From the NCBI RefSeq assembly GCF_017353515.1, contig NZ_JAFMPY010000009.1, positions 62,001 to 126,000 of the forward strand: a stretch of 64,000 bases of DNA, read 5' to 3'. The translations under genes were made by a program, and so were the position numbers. Below the pieces are notes generated by a model, which saw only the letters and a list, made by a program, of their open reading frames with translations, was not told where the DNA came from and did not search any database. Below are positions 45,732-53,661 of this stretch, piece by piece. The stretch is from Jiella sonneratiae (GTDB lineage: Bacteria > Pseudomonadota > Alphaproteobacteria > Rhizobiales > Rhizobiaceae). Numbering within the stretch: position 1 is the stretch's first letter; each line of letters opens with the position of its first letter.

Positions 45732-46894
45732 GCTGAAATTCCTTGGCTGTGCGTGGGAGATGATCCGGAGGCGCCCGCCTCCGGGGTGAAACGGGTGATC
45801 GAGAACGGCGCAATCGGCGCGTTGGTGCGGCCGGTGGCGACGAGTTCGCCCATGATCTCGCCGACGCCCGGCCCGAGCTGAAAGCCGTGCGAGGAAAAGC
45901 CGAAGGCGTGATAGGCGCCCTCTTCGGTGGAGGAGGGCGAGATCACCGGAATGCCGTCCGGCATGCGACCCTCGATACCGGCCCAGGAGCGGACGATCGT
46001 CGCGCCGCGCATGATCGGGAAGATCGCCATCGCCGTCTCGGCGGTCTGGCGGAGCTCGGAAAAGATCAGCTCGGAGACGTTGGTGTCGGGCAGCGCCCGG
46101 CCGCGCCGGCCACCGCCGATGACGACGGTGCCGTTCTGCATCTGCTTGAACGACAACGGCCGGGTCTGGTTGCCGACGACCGCATTGCAGAAGCGCGGCA
46201 TGCGGGAGGTCACCAGCATCATCGGTGCGGTCGGCTCGACGCTCACCGCCTCGCCGAGCTGCCGGGCGATCTCGCCGGCCCAGGCGCCGCCGCAGTTCAG
46301 GAGCTTGCGGGAGGTGAAGACGCCGCGATCGGTGGTTACCCGAAAGTCCGCGCCGACGCGTTCGACCGTCCGTGCCCGGCAGTTCTCCTCGAACCGGACG
46401 CCGAGCGAGCGGGCCTTGCGCTGGAAGGCGAAGGTCGTCTGGTAGGGCAGTGCGAACCCGTCGTCGAGGCTGGCGAGACCGCCGACGCAGTGGTCCGAGA
46501 CCGCCGGCAGGTGTCCCCGCAACTCGTCCCGGTCGAGCACCACCTCGTGGTCGAAGCCCATGGCGCGGAGATGGGCCGCGCGGGCCTTCAGCCTGTCGAG
46601 ATCCGCCTCGGTCTCGGCCACCTTGATCTGCGGCGCCCGCTGGAAGCCGCAGTCGTCGTCGAGGAGATCCCCGATCCGGTGCCAGATCTCCATCGAACGC
46701 TGCGAGATCGGCACCTCCGGAAACTCGCGGCCGAGCCGGCGCACGCCGCCGGCGTTGACGCCGGAGGCATGGCGGGCGACCGTGTCCTTTTCCAGGACCA
46801 CCACCTCGAGCCCCCGCATCGCGGCGTGAAGCGCCGCCGAGCAGCCGTGTATGCCGCCGCCGACGACGACGAGATCCACCGTGCGATTTGCCAT
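45728..46894 (-). CDS. FAD-dependent oxidoreductase, DAO family (module B)
   Basis: A 388-residue DAO-family enzyme. FAD motif VDLVVVGGGIHGCSAALHAAMRG; the segment VARHASGVNAGGVRRLGREFPEVPISQRSMEIW matches subgroups acting on sarcosine, proline-like and opine-like substrates. The C-terminus FSSHGFQLGPGVGEIMGELVATGRTNAPIAPF is close to that of the protein encoded at 37327. It probably oxidises a secondary amine, releasing an imine that the neighbouring RidA would hydrolyse. It lies 49 bases after the alpha subunit gene in the module B operon. Confidence 0.87.
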   Translation of the reverse strand: MANRTVDLVVVGGGIHGCSAALHAAMRGLEVVVLEKDTVARHASGVNAGGVRRLGREFPEVPISQRSMEIWHRIGDLLDDDCGFQRAPQIKVAETEADLDRLKARAAHLRAMGFDHEVVLDRDELRGHLPAVSDHCVGGLASLDDGFALPYQTTFAFQRKARSLGVRFEENCRARTVERVGADFRVTTDRGVFTSRKLLNCGGAWAGEIARQLGEAVSVEPTAPMMLVTSRMPRFCNAVVGNQTRPLSFKQMQNGTVVIGGGRRGRALPDTNVSELIFSELRQTAETAMAIFPIMRGATIVRSWAGIEGRMPDGIPVISPSSTEEGAYHAFGFSSHGFQLGPGVGEIMGELVATGRTNAPIAPFSITRFTPEAGASGSSPTHSQGISA

Positions 46895-46943
46895 GGGATG
46901 AGGCCTTTCTGGCTTCGTCTTGCTTGCGGCTGCCTCAGACCGG

Positions 46944-48332
46944 CTATTCGGCCGCCGCGCGCGGCGCTTCGCCGGGCTCGAAGGCCGCGAGTTCGGAGAG
47001 AAGCAGCGGCTTCAGCGGCGGGCGGATGCGGTAGTAGTCGACGCTCGACGGTTCCTCCCCCTTCGCCGCGGCGATGATCTCGCTGACCGCGAGGCCGCAC
47101 ATGCGGCCCTGGCAGGGGCCCATGCCGGCGCGCAGGAACGATTTCACCTGGTTCGGCCCGGGCGCGCCGAGCGCCACCGCCTCGCGGATCTGTCCGGCGG
47201 TGATCTCCTCGCAGCGGCAGACGAGCGTGCCGTCGGCCGGCGAGAGAACGTCCTCGGACGGTGCGTAGAGCGCCTCCAGCAGCGGCCGCACCGCAGCGTC
47301 CCTTCGGAGAGCCGCTTCGAGCTTCTCGCGCCCGTCGGTGGCAGGCTTGCCGGCCTTCTCGGCGATCCGCATGGCGACGAGGCGCCCGCGCATCGCCGCC
47401 GCCCTGGCGCCCCCGATGCCGGCGCCGTCGCCGGCGACGAAGACGTTTTCGACCGAAGTCTCGAACGACGCGTCGACCACCGGCAGGAAGGCGCGCTGGC
47501 CGGCGTCGAAGCGATGCTCGCAGTTCATCAGCCGGGTGATCTGCTGGTTCGGCACGACACCCTGATGGAGGGCGACATGCGCCGTCTCGATGCGATGCCG
47601 CCGGCCGTCGCTGGTGAAGCTGACGGCCTCGGCGGCGACGACGCCGTCGATGGCGATCTCCTCGGCGTCGCGGTGGACCGGCACGCCGGCGCGCTTCACC
47701 GCCCGGATCATCGCAAACCCCTTGGCGAGATAGCGCCAGCCGGGGATCGCCCTGGCCAGATGCTTCGCCGCCGCGCGGTAGCGCGCCTTCGGCACGGTCT
47801 CGACGATCGCCTTCGGCGGCGTGCCCGCGGCGATCATCTGCGTCGCGGCCAGCCAGAGCAGCGGGCCGGAGCCGACCATGACGAGGTCTTCCAGGACGAC
47901 GCCGGAAGTCTTCAGGAGGATCTGCACCGCGCCGACGGTGGTGACGCCGGGCAGCGTCCAGCCGGGCATCGGCGTCGGCCGCTCGATCGCCCCGGTCGCG
48001 ACGACGATGTGCGCCGCCTTGACGCTCTGCGACCCGCCCCTCACGGAAAAGTCGATCTGTTTGGCGCTGTCGATGTTCCAGACGACGGCACCCGGCAGGT
48101 ATTCGGCCGTCGAGCCGCGCAGCGCGGCGGCGAGATCGGCGCCCGACTGGTAGTCCTGTCCGAGGATGCCGCGGCGCGTCGCGTCGCTCGCCTCGATGTC
48201 GCGGTAGATCTGGCCGCCCGGGCGCTGCTGCTCGTCGAGGACGAGGGTCGAGAGTCCGGCGCGGCTGGTCTCGACCGCCGCGGCCATGCCGGCCGGGCCG
48301 GCACCGATGACGACGACGTCGTAGCTCTTCAT
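46944..48332 (-). CDS. FAD/NAD(P)-binding alpha subunit, opine/D-hydroxyproline dehydrogenase type (module B)
   Basis: A 462-residue flavoprotein, the same length as the module A alpha subunit. FAD motif YDVVVIGAGPAGMAAAVE with RPGGQIYR; second loop LVMVGSGPLLWLAATQM; C-terminal [2Fe-2S] cysteines at 372, 374, 407 and 412 (VCRCEE and GPCQGRMCG). It is the alpha subunit of a three-part dehydrogenase with the gamma and beta subunits encoded directly upstream. The start at 48332 overlaps the gamma stop by four bases. The frame continues upstream inside gamma, but that is its shadow. Confidence 0.9.
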   Translation of the reverse strand: MKSYDVVVIGAGPAGMAAAVETSRAGLSTLVLDEQQRPGGQIYRDIEASDATRRGILGQDYQSGADLAAALRGSTAEYLPGAVVWNIDSAKQIDFSVRGGSQSVKAAHIVVATGAIERPTPMPGWTLPGVTTVGAVQILLKTSGVVLEDLVMVGSGPLLWLAATQMIAAGTPPKAIVETVPKARYRAAAKHLARAIPGWRYLAKGFAMIRAVKRAGVPVHRDAEEIAIDGVVAAEAVSFTSDGRRHRIETAHVALHQGVVPNQQITRLMNCEHRFDAGQRAFLPVVDASFETSVENVFVAGDGAGIGGARAAAMRGRLVAMRIAEKAGKPATDGREKLEAALRRDAAVRPLLEALYAPSEDVLSPADGTLVCRCEEITAGQIREAVALGAPGPNQVKSFLRAGMGPCQGRMCGLAVSEIIAAAKGEEPSSVDYYRIRPPLKPLLLSELAAFEPGEAPRAAAE

Positions 48333-48619
48333 GCCGCCACCTCGTCGGCCTTCTGGCGGTTCACCGTCATGCCCGCCGCCGCCTCGATCATGCAGGCCTG
48401 CCGGTTCGGCACGCCGTCGACCTCGACCAGGCATTCGAAGCAGACGCCCATCATGCAGAACGGCCCGCGCGGTGCGCCGGATACCACCGAGGCGCGCGTC
48501 GTCGTCTCGCCGGCGGCGATCAGCGCCGCGGCGATGGTGTCGCCGGCACGCGCCGCGATCTCCCGTCCCTCGAAGGTGAAGCGGAGCGTCTCGCCGCTCC
48601 CGTCAATTCGCTGCGGCAT
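48329..48619 (-). CDS. [2Fe-2S] ferredoxin-like gamma subunit (module B)
   Basis: A 96-residue ferredoxin-like protein with C-x4-C-x2-C in FCMMGVCFECLVEVDG and a final Cys in RQACM. It carries electrons in the complex with the alpha and beta subunits. It overlaps beta (48603) by 17 bases and alpha by four. The order beta-gamma-alpha is that of the LhpBEF-type D-hydroxyproline dehydrogenase and related opine oxidases. Confidence 0.9.
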   Translation of the reverse strand: MPQRIDGSGETLRFTFEGREIAARAGDTIAAALIAAGETTTRASVVSGAPRGPFCMMGVCFECLVEVDGVPNRQACMIEAAAGMTVNRQKADEVAA

Positions 48620-49712
48620 CGAACCTCCTTGCCGAAAATGCCGACAGCTCCTCGCCGAGTTCGCCCCTGGCGATCATCGGCGCGAGCGCCAGTGCGTGGG
48701 AACCGGCGAGGGTGACGCCGGAATGGCAGTTGACCGAGAAGACGCCGGGATGCGTCTTCGACTGCTGGTAGATCGGAAACCCGTCCGGGCTCATGATCCG
48801 CAGCGCCGCCCAGGAGCGGACGATCCGGAGATCCTTCAGAAACGGGAACATGCGGATCGCCCGGGCGGCGAGCTGCGCCATGACGTCGCTCGAGGAGGAG
48901 ACGTCGAAGCCGACGTCCTCGTGGCTGTCGCCGATCATTATCGAGCCTTCGCCGGTCTGGCGGACGACGTGGGTCGGCATGTCGAGGCGCGGCCGGGTGC
49001 GTTCGGTGACGAGGATCTGGCCCTTCAGCGGCGCGATCTTGAGGTCGAGCCCGACCTTTTCGCCGAGCGCCCGGTTGCCGAGGCCGGCGGCCAGCACCAA
49101 GCGCCCGGCCCGGAAAGTCCCGGCCGGCGTCGTCACCGCATAGCCGTCGCCGTCGCGGGCGATGTCCCTTGCGCCGGCGCCGGCGACGATCCGGCCGCCG
49201 CGGCGCTTCAGCCCGTCATGCAGCGCCCGCAGCAGATAGAGCGGGCTGGCGTGGCCGTCGTGCTCGCAATAGGTGCCGCCGACGACATCCGGCCCGAGGC
49301 CCGGCATCATCTGGTGCACCTCGTCGCGGTCGAGGATGCGGGCGCCGTAATTCGCCGCGCCGTGGACGTTGTGGAGCCGCGCGATCAGCGCCTTGCGGCT
49401 TTCCATCTCCGCCTCCGAAAGGCAGAAATGCAGGCCGCCGGGCTTCTCGTAGAAGGTCGAGACGCCGGTCTCTTCCTTCAGCATCGCGTCGAGCGACGGC
49501 CAGAGATCGGCGCTCCTGCGGGTCCAGATCGCGTATTCCGGCCGCCCGTCGCCCTTCGACTGCACCCAGACCAGGCCGAAATTGCCCCGCGAGGCCCGGA
49601 AGGCGACGTCGCCCTCGTCGAGCATGGTGACGGAAAGGCCTTCGCGCGCCAGACCATAGGCGGTGGCGGCGCCGACGAGGCCGCCCCCGAGCACCAGAGC
49701 GTCGCTCTGCAT
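48603..49712 (-). CDS. DAO-family beta subunit, opine/D-hydroxyproline dehydrogenase type (module B)
   Basis: A 369-residue FAD protein: DALVLGGGLVGAATAYGLAREG, then DEGDVAFRASRGNFGLVWVQSKG and SIMIGDSHEDVGFD. The C-terminal AALRIMSPDGFPIYQQ and NCHSGVTLAGSHALALAP blocks are typical for beta subunits of this complex (OoxB and HcnC relatives). It holds the substrate-oxidising FAD. Its start shares one base with the permease stop (TGATG), so the dehydrogenase genes are translationally coupled to the importer. Confidence 0.9.
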   Translation of the reverse strand: MQSDALVLGGGLVGAATAYGLAREGLSVTMLDEGDVAFRASRGNFGLVWVQSKGDGRPEYAIWTRRSADLWPSLDAMLKEETGVSTFYEKPGGLHFCLSEAEMESRKALIARLHNVHGAANYGARILDRDEVHQMMPGLGPDVVGGTYCEHDGHASPLYLLRALHDGLKRRGGRIVAGAGARDIARDGDGYAVTTPAGTFRAGRLVLAAGLGNRALGEKVGLDLKIAPLKGQILVTERTRPRLDMPTHVVRQTGEGSIMIGDSHEDVGFDVSSSSDVMAQLAARAIRMFPFLKDLRIVRSWAALRIMSPDGFPIYQQSKTHPGVFSVNCHSGVTLAGSHALALAPMIARGELGEELSAFSARRFDAAAN

Positions 49713-50512
49713 CAGTGGGATCCTTCTCCGATGAGCAGACGGTCGAGGCCGTAGATCCGGTCGACGACGAGCATCAGCGCGACCGTGAACAGGATGGCGA
49801 CCGTCGAGACCGACGCGACCAGCGGGTCGGTGGTCTGGGTGATGTGCGAGAACAGCTTGACGGGAAGCGTCGTCGTCGCCGGATTGACGATGAACACGGT
49901 GACCGTCAGCTCGTCGAAGCTGGTGATGAAGGCGAGCACCCAGCCGCCGACGACGCCCGGGATGATCGCCGGCAGGGTGATCCGCCTGAAGACGGTCAAG
50001 GACGGTGCTCCGAGCGAGGTCGCGGCCCTGGCGATGGAAGGGTCGAGCCCCACCACCGAGGCGAGCACCAGCCGCAGGACGAAGGGCACGATGATGACGA
50101 CGTGGCAGAAGACCAGCCCCCAGAAGGTGCCGTTCAGCCCCAGCGTCGACAGGAAGCGCAGGAAGGCGATGCCGAGCACGACGGTCGGCACCGTCAGCGG
50201 CGAGAGGAACAGCGCCTGCAGGGCGTCGCGGCCGGGAAACCGGCCGCCGCCGATGGCGAGCGCCGCCGGAATGCAGATCGCCGTGGCGATCGTCGCCGAG
50301 GCGACGCCGAGCTGGAGGCTGACGATCGCGGCGTCGATGAAGTCCGGATTGTCGAGGATCGCCCGGAACCAGCGCAGCGAGATGCCGCTCGGCGGAAATT
50401 CGAGAAAGCCCTCCGGCGTGAAGGAGACGCCGACCACGACGACCAGCGGCGCCAGCATAAACAGCGCGAAGACGAGGCTGAAGAGCTTGGCGAAGACCCC
50501 GTTGCGTCTCAT
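49712..50512 (-). CDS. ABC transporter permease (PotC type)
   Basis: A 266-residue inner-membrane permease with about six helices. N-terminal helix LFSLVFALFMLAPLVVVVGVSF, EAA loop in ARAATSLGAPSLTVFRRITLPAIIPGVVGG, and FDELTVTVFIV, as in spermidine/putrescine PotC. It pairs with the PotB-type permease encoded upstream. The frame extends much further upstream on the same strand, but the first part is the shadow of the other permease gene. ATG 50512 overlaps the PotB-type stop by four bases. Confidence 0.92.
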   Translation of the reverse strand: MRRNGVFAKLFSLVFALFMLAPLVVVVGVSFTPEGFLEFPPSGISLRWFRAILDNPDFIDAAIVSLQLGVASATIATAICIPAALAIGGGRFPGRDALQALFLSPLTVPTVVLGIAFLRFLSTLGLNGTFWGLVFCHVVIIVPFVLRLVLASVVGLDPSIARAATSLGAPSLTVFRRITLPAIIPGVVGGWVLAFITSFDELTVTVFIVNPATTTLPVKLFSHITQTTDPLVASVSTVAILFTVALMLVVDRIYGLDRLLIGEGSH

Positions 50513-51366
50513 TCGAACACCCCCGCGAAACGCTTCTCCACGAGACGGTTCCAGGCGACCATGATGGCGAGGACCGAGACGAGGAGGATGATCGCGATGG
50601 CCGCGCCGAGCGGCCAGTTCAGCGTGTTGAGGAACTCGTCGTAGACGGTGGTCGAGACCACCTTCACCCTTCGGCCGCCGAGGATCGCGGGGGTGGCGAA
50701 GGCGCTCGCCGAGAGCGAAAAGACGATCAGCGAGCCTGACAGGATGCCCGGCATCGCCTGCGGCAGGACGATCCGGCGGAACACCGTGGCGGGCCTCGCC
50801 CCGAGGGATTCGGCGGCCTTTTCCGTCGCCGGGTCCTGGCGCTGCAGCGCCGCCCAGACGGCGAGGATCATGAACGGGATCATGACATGGACGAGCGCCA
50901 GCACGATGCCGCCGGAGGTGTACATCATCTTGATCGGCCGATCGATCAGCGCGAGGTTCTTCAGCGCGTCGTTGATGACGCCGTTGTTGCCGAGAAGGAT
51001 CGCCCAGCCGAGCGTCCTGACGACGACCGAGATCAGCAGCGGCCCGAGGACGACGAGGATCATCACCGAGCGCCAGAGCGGACGCATGCGCAGAAGGAAA
51101 TAGGCCTGCGGCGTCCCGACGAGCGCGCAGATCAGCGTCGTCACCAGCGCGATCAGGAAGGTGCGGCCGAAGATCTCGTAGAAATACGAATCGCCGAGGA
51201 CGTCGGCATAGTTTTCCAGTCCGAAGGTCGGCTTGATGCCGCCGTAGAAGTCGAAGCTGTTGAAGGAGAGGACCGCCGTCATCACCAGCGGCGTCACCAG
51301 CATGACGAGGAAGAGGACGAGCGCCGGGGCGCTCAGGAGCCACGGCCGGGCGCGATCCTGGTTCAT
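50509..51366 (-). CDS. ABC transporter permease (PotB type)
   Basis: A 285-residue inner-membrane permease. N-terminal helix LLSAPALVLFLVMLVTPLVMTAVLSF, then FGLENYADVL and the EAA loop in AAESLGARPATVFRRIVLPQAMPGILSG, typical of PotB. The start MNQDRARPW at 51366 overlaps the ATPase stop by four bases. An in-frame upstream extension is read inside the ATPase gene and rejected. It belongs with PotA, PotC and PotD-type partners in this operon. Confidence 0.92.
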   Translation of the reverse strand: MNQDRARPWLLSAPALVLFLVMLVTPLVMTAVLSFNSFDFYGGIKPTFGLENYADVLGDSYFYEIFGRTFLIALVTTLICALVGTPQAYFLLRMRPLWRSVMILVVLGPLLISVVVRTLGWAILLGNNGVINDALKNLALIDRPIKMMYTSGGIVLALVHVMIPFMILAVWAALQRQDPATEKAAESLGARPATVFRRIVLPQAMPGILSGSLIVFSLSASAFATPAILGGRRVKVVSTTVYDEFLNTLNWPLGAAIAIILLVSVLAIMVAWNRLVEKRFAGVFE

Positions 51367-52424
51367 GCCGCGGGCTCCGCGGCGAGGATGCGCAGATGCT
51401 CGGTCCGCCATGAGAGATGCACCGTCTCGCCCGGCTCGGGCTCGCGGCGGCCGCTGTTGGGGCGCACCACGAGCAGTTCGCCGAGCGAGGTCTCGACCTT
51501 GAACAGCCACTGGTCGCCGAGGAAGATCCGTTCGCCGACACGGCCGGACACGTGCGCGGCGGCGGCGTCGCAGAGTTCGATGCGCTCCGGCCGGAGCGAG
51601 ATCAGCACCGGTCCCGGTCGTGCCGGAGAGGGCGGCCCCGCCAGGCGGATGTCGCCGCAGCGCAGCACGGCGCCGTCGTCCCGCGTCTCCTCGAGATGCG
51701 CGTCGATGGCGTTGCTCTTGCCGAGAAAGGTCGAGACGAAGGCGTTCGTCGGCCGGTCGTAGGCCTCGAAGGGCGAGGCTTCCTGGATCAGCCGGCCGCC
51801 CTGCATCACCGCGATGCGGTCCGAGAGGGCCATCGCCTCGGACTGGTCGTGGGTGACGAGCAGCGTGGTGACGCCGGCCTCCTGCTGGATGCGCCGGAGT
51901 TCGAGCTGCATCTCCTCGCGGAGCTTGGCGTCGAGATTGGACAGCGGCTCGTCGAGCAGCAGCAGTTCCGGCTCGATGACGAGGGCTCGTGCGAGCGCGA
52001 CGCGCTGGCGCTGGCCGCCCGACATCTGGCGCGGATAGCGGCCGGACAGATGCGAGAGGTGGACGAGATCGAGGGCCGCGGCGATGCGGCGCCGGCGCTC
52101 GTCGCCCGGCACCTTGCGCATTTCGAGGCCGAAGCCGACATTTTCCTCGACCGTCATGTGCGGGAACAGCGCATAGGTCTGGAAGACGATGCCGAGGCCG
52201 CGCTGGCGCGCCGGCACGCTGCGAAGATCGCGGCCGTTGAGGAGGATCGAGCCGCCGGAGGGCGTCTCGAAGCCGGCGATCATCTGCAGCGTCGTGGTCT
52301 TGCCGCAGCCGGACGGCCCGAGCAGCGAGACGAACTCGCCTTTTTCCACCGAAAGCGTGAAGTGGTCGACGGCCGTGGTCGCGCCGAAGCGCTTGGTCAG
52401 ATCGCGAAGTTCGAGAATTGCCAT
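51363..52424 (-). CDS. ABC transporter ATP-binding protein (PotA type)
   Basis: A 353-residue ATPase. Walker A GPSGCGKTT at residues 36-44, Q-loop GIVFQTYALFPHMTVEENVGFG, signature MSGGQRQRVALARAL, Walker B LLLLDEPLSNLD and the TOBE domain at the end (PVLISLRPERIEL..., ERIFLGDQWLFKV). It energises uptake through the PotB/PotC-type channel. The substrate class is polyamine-like, iron-like or small amine compounds such as opines. It lies 88 bases after the binding-protein gene, with a hairpin in that gap. Confidence 0.93.
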   Translation of the reverse strand: MAILELRDLTKRFGATTAVDHFTLSVEKGEFVSLLGPSGCGKTTTLQMIAGFETPSGGSILLNGRDLRSVPARQRGLGIVFQTYALFPHMTVEENVGFGLEMRKVPGDERRRRIAAALDLVHLSHLSGRYPRQMSGGQRQRVALARALVIEPELLLLDEPLSNLDAKLREEMQLELRRIQQEAGVTTLLVTHDQSEAMALSDRIAVMQGGRLIQEASPFEAYDRPTNAFVSTFLGKSNAIDAHLEETRDDGAVLRCGDIRLAGPPSPARPGPVLISLRPERIELCDAAAAHVSGRVGERIFLGDQWLFKVETSLGELLVVRPNSGRREPEPGETVHLSWRTEHLRILAAEPAA

Positions 52425-52467
52425 CTTGCGTTCGTTCGTTCCGTCGCGCGGTCGCCGCGGGATCGGA

Positions 52468-52483
52468 GCGGGCCGGAGCCCGC
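52468..52483 (-). promoter_or_regulatory. intercistronic hairpin after the module B binding-protein gene
   Basis: GCGGGC (52468-52473) and GCCCGC (52478-52483) form a six-base-pair stem with a four-base loop in the 88-base gap between the binding-protein and ATPase genes. It could limit read-through or protect the binding-protein message, as at the two other transporter loci here. Confidence 0.4.
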
Positions 52484-52512
52484 GCCGGTTGGTGCTCAGC
52501 GAAAGGTCGCGC

Positions 52513-53547
52513 TCAGCGCTCGACCTCGCGGGCCCAGCGCTGGGTCCACTCTTCGCGATGCTGGTTGATCACGTCCCAGTCGACCTTGACGAGCTTGGAG
52601 ATCTTCTCCGGCCCGTAGGGCAGCGAGGCCGCGAGGTCGTCGGGAAGCTCGGTCTTCTTGTTGACCGGGCCCGAGCCCATCGCGTCGGCGACCTTCGCCT
52701 GGACGGCGGGATCCAGCAGATACTTGATGAATTGCTGCGCGGCCTCCGGCGCGTCGCTGTCGACGACCGGGCAGGCGGCGATCATCAGCGCCACCGCGCC
52801 TTCCTTCGGATAGGCGAACTTCGCCGGAAAGCCGGTGTCCGCCAGCGACTTGGTGCGGCCGGAGCCCCAGATCGACAGGGCGATCTCCTTCGACTGGAAG
52901 AGCTCCGACATCTTGCCGGAGGACGGCTCGAAGACGAGGACGTTGGGCGCCACGTCGTCGGCCATCGCCTTGAAGCCCGGATCGATGTCCTTCTCGCCGC
53001 CGCCGTTCAGCCGCGCCATCATCACCAGCGCGTGCAGGCCGTAGGTGTTGGAGATCGGCGGGATCGACAGGATCTGCGAATATTTCGGATCCTCGAGATC
53101 CTTCCAGCTCTGCGGCGGCTCCCAGCCCTTCTCCTTGAACCAGTCGGCATTGTAGGTGAAGCCGGTGGCGACGAAGCCGATGCCGACCGAATCCGGACCG
53201 ATCTTGGCGAGGTCGTAGATGTCGTCCGTGGCGACGTCCTTGTCGAGCGGCGCGCAGAAGCCCAGCGCGTCGGCCTGGTACATCGGGCCGTCGTCGAGAA
53301 TGACGACGTCGAGTTCCTGATTGCCCTTCTGGGCCTGCAGGCGCGCCAGGTTTTCGGTGGAATTGCCCGACACGAACTGGATCTTCACGTCGTGGGTCTT
53401 CTCGAACTCGGGGATGACGAGTTCCTTCATCAACGTCTCGAAGGAGCCGCCGTAGCCGCCCACCGTCAGCGTCTTGGTCTGCGCCTGTGCGCCGACCGCA
53501 GCGAAGAGCGAGCTCGCCGCGGCGAGCATGGCGAGATGTTTTTTCAT
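52513..53547 (-). CDS. ABC transporter substrate-binding protein (PotD type)
   Basis: A 344-residue periplasmic protein with signal peptide MKKHLAMLAAASSLFAAVGA (cleavage near AQA-QTK). The mature part begins LTVGGYGGSFETLMKELVIPEFEK, followed by VKIQFVSGNSTENLARLQAQ and DVVILDDGPMYQADA. This resembles the PotD/opine-amine binding class more than iron-binding proteins. It is the first gene of the nine-gene module B operon and is divergent from the LysR gene at 53662. A TATAAT on the minus strand (53623-53618) lies about 70 bases before its ATG. Confidence 0.9.
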   Translation of the reverse strand: MKKHLAMLAAASSLFAAVGAQAQTKTLTVGGYGGSFETLMKELVIPEFEKTHDVKIQFVSGNSTENLARLQAQKGNQELDVVILDDGPMYQADALGFCAPLDKDVATDDIYDLAKIGPDSVGIGFVATGFTYNADWFKEKGWEPPQSWKDLEDPKYSQILSIPPISNTYGLHALVMMARLNGGGEKDIDPGFKAMADDVAPNVLVFEPSSGKMSELFQSKEIALSIWGSGRTKSLADTGFPAKFAYPKEGAVALMIAACPVVDSDAPEAAQQFIKYLLDPAVQAKVADAMGSGPVNKKTELPDDLAASLPYGPEKISKLVKVDWDVINQHREEWTQRWAREVER

Positions 53548-53601
53548 GAAATCTCCTGCCGATGCCAGTTTTTGAGCAGGCTCATCGTTTAGGCGTTCCC
53601 C

Positions 53602-53640
53602 ATTCCATGCAAATGAAATTATAAGATGGAATCATTCCAT
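53602..53640. promoter_or_regulatory. ATTCCAT operators and promoter of module B
   Basis: Between the divergent binding-protein and LysR genes, ATTCCAT occurs at 53602-53608 and 53634-53640, and in inverse form (ATGGAAT) at 53626-53632. The last two make a perfect 15-base palindrome. On the minus strand TATAAT at 53623-53618 is a perfect -10 hexamer, directly below the palindrome, and no -35 hexamer is found. This fits a regulator-dependent promoter for the binding-protein operon, with LysR binding the palindrome. The stretch is much richer in AT than the rest of the window. Confidence 0.7.
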
Positions 53641-53661
53641 GGAGTAATATGGTCGCGCGCG

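Noticed and set aside
46920-49754. A long plus-strand frame opposite the dehydrogenase genes of module B.
   Set aside because: The minus-strand genes have complete motifs and overlapping starts and stops; the plus-strand frame has none.
53626-53661. An earlier ATG start (53626) for the LysR gene of module B.
   Set aside because: The ATG is the first part of the ATTCCAT palindrome, and the 12 extra residues are before the conserved helix-turn-helix. ATG 53662 is a better start.
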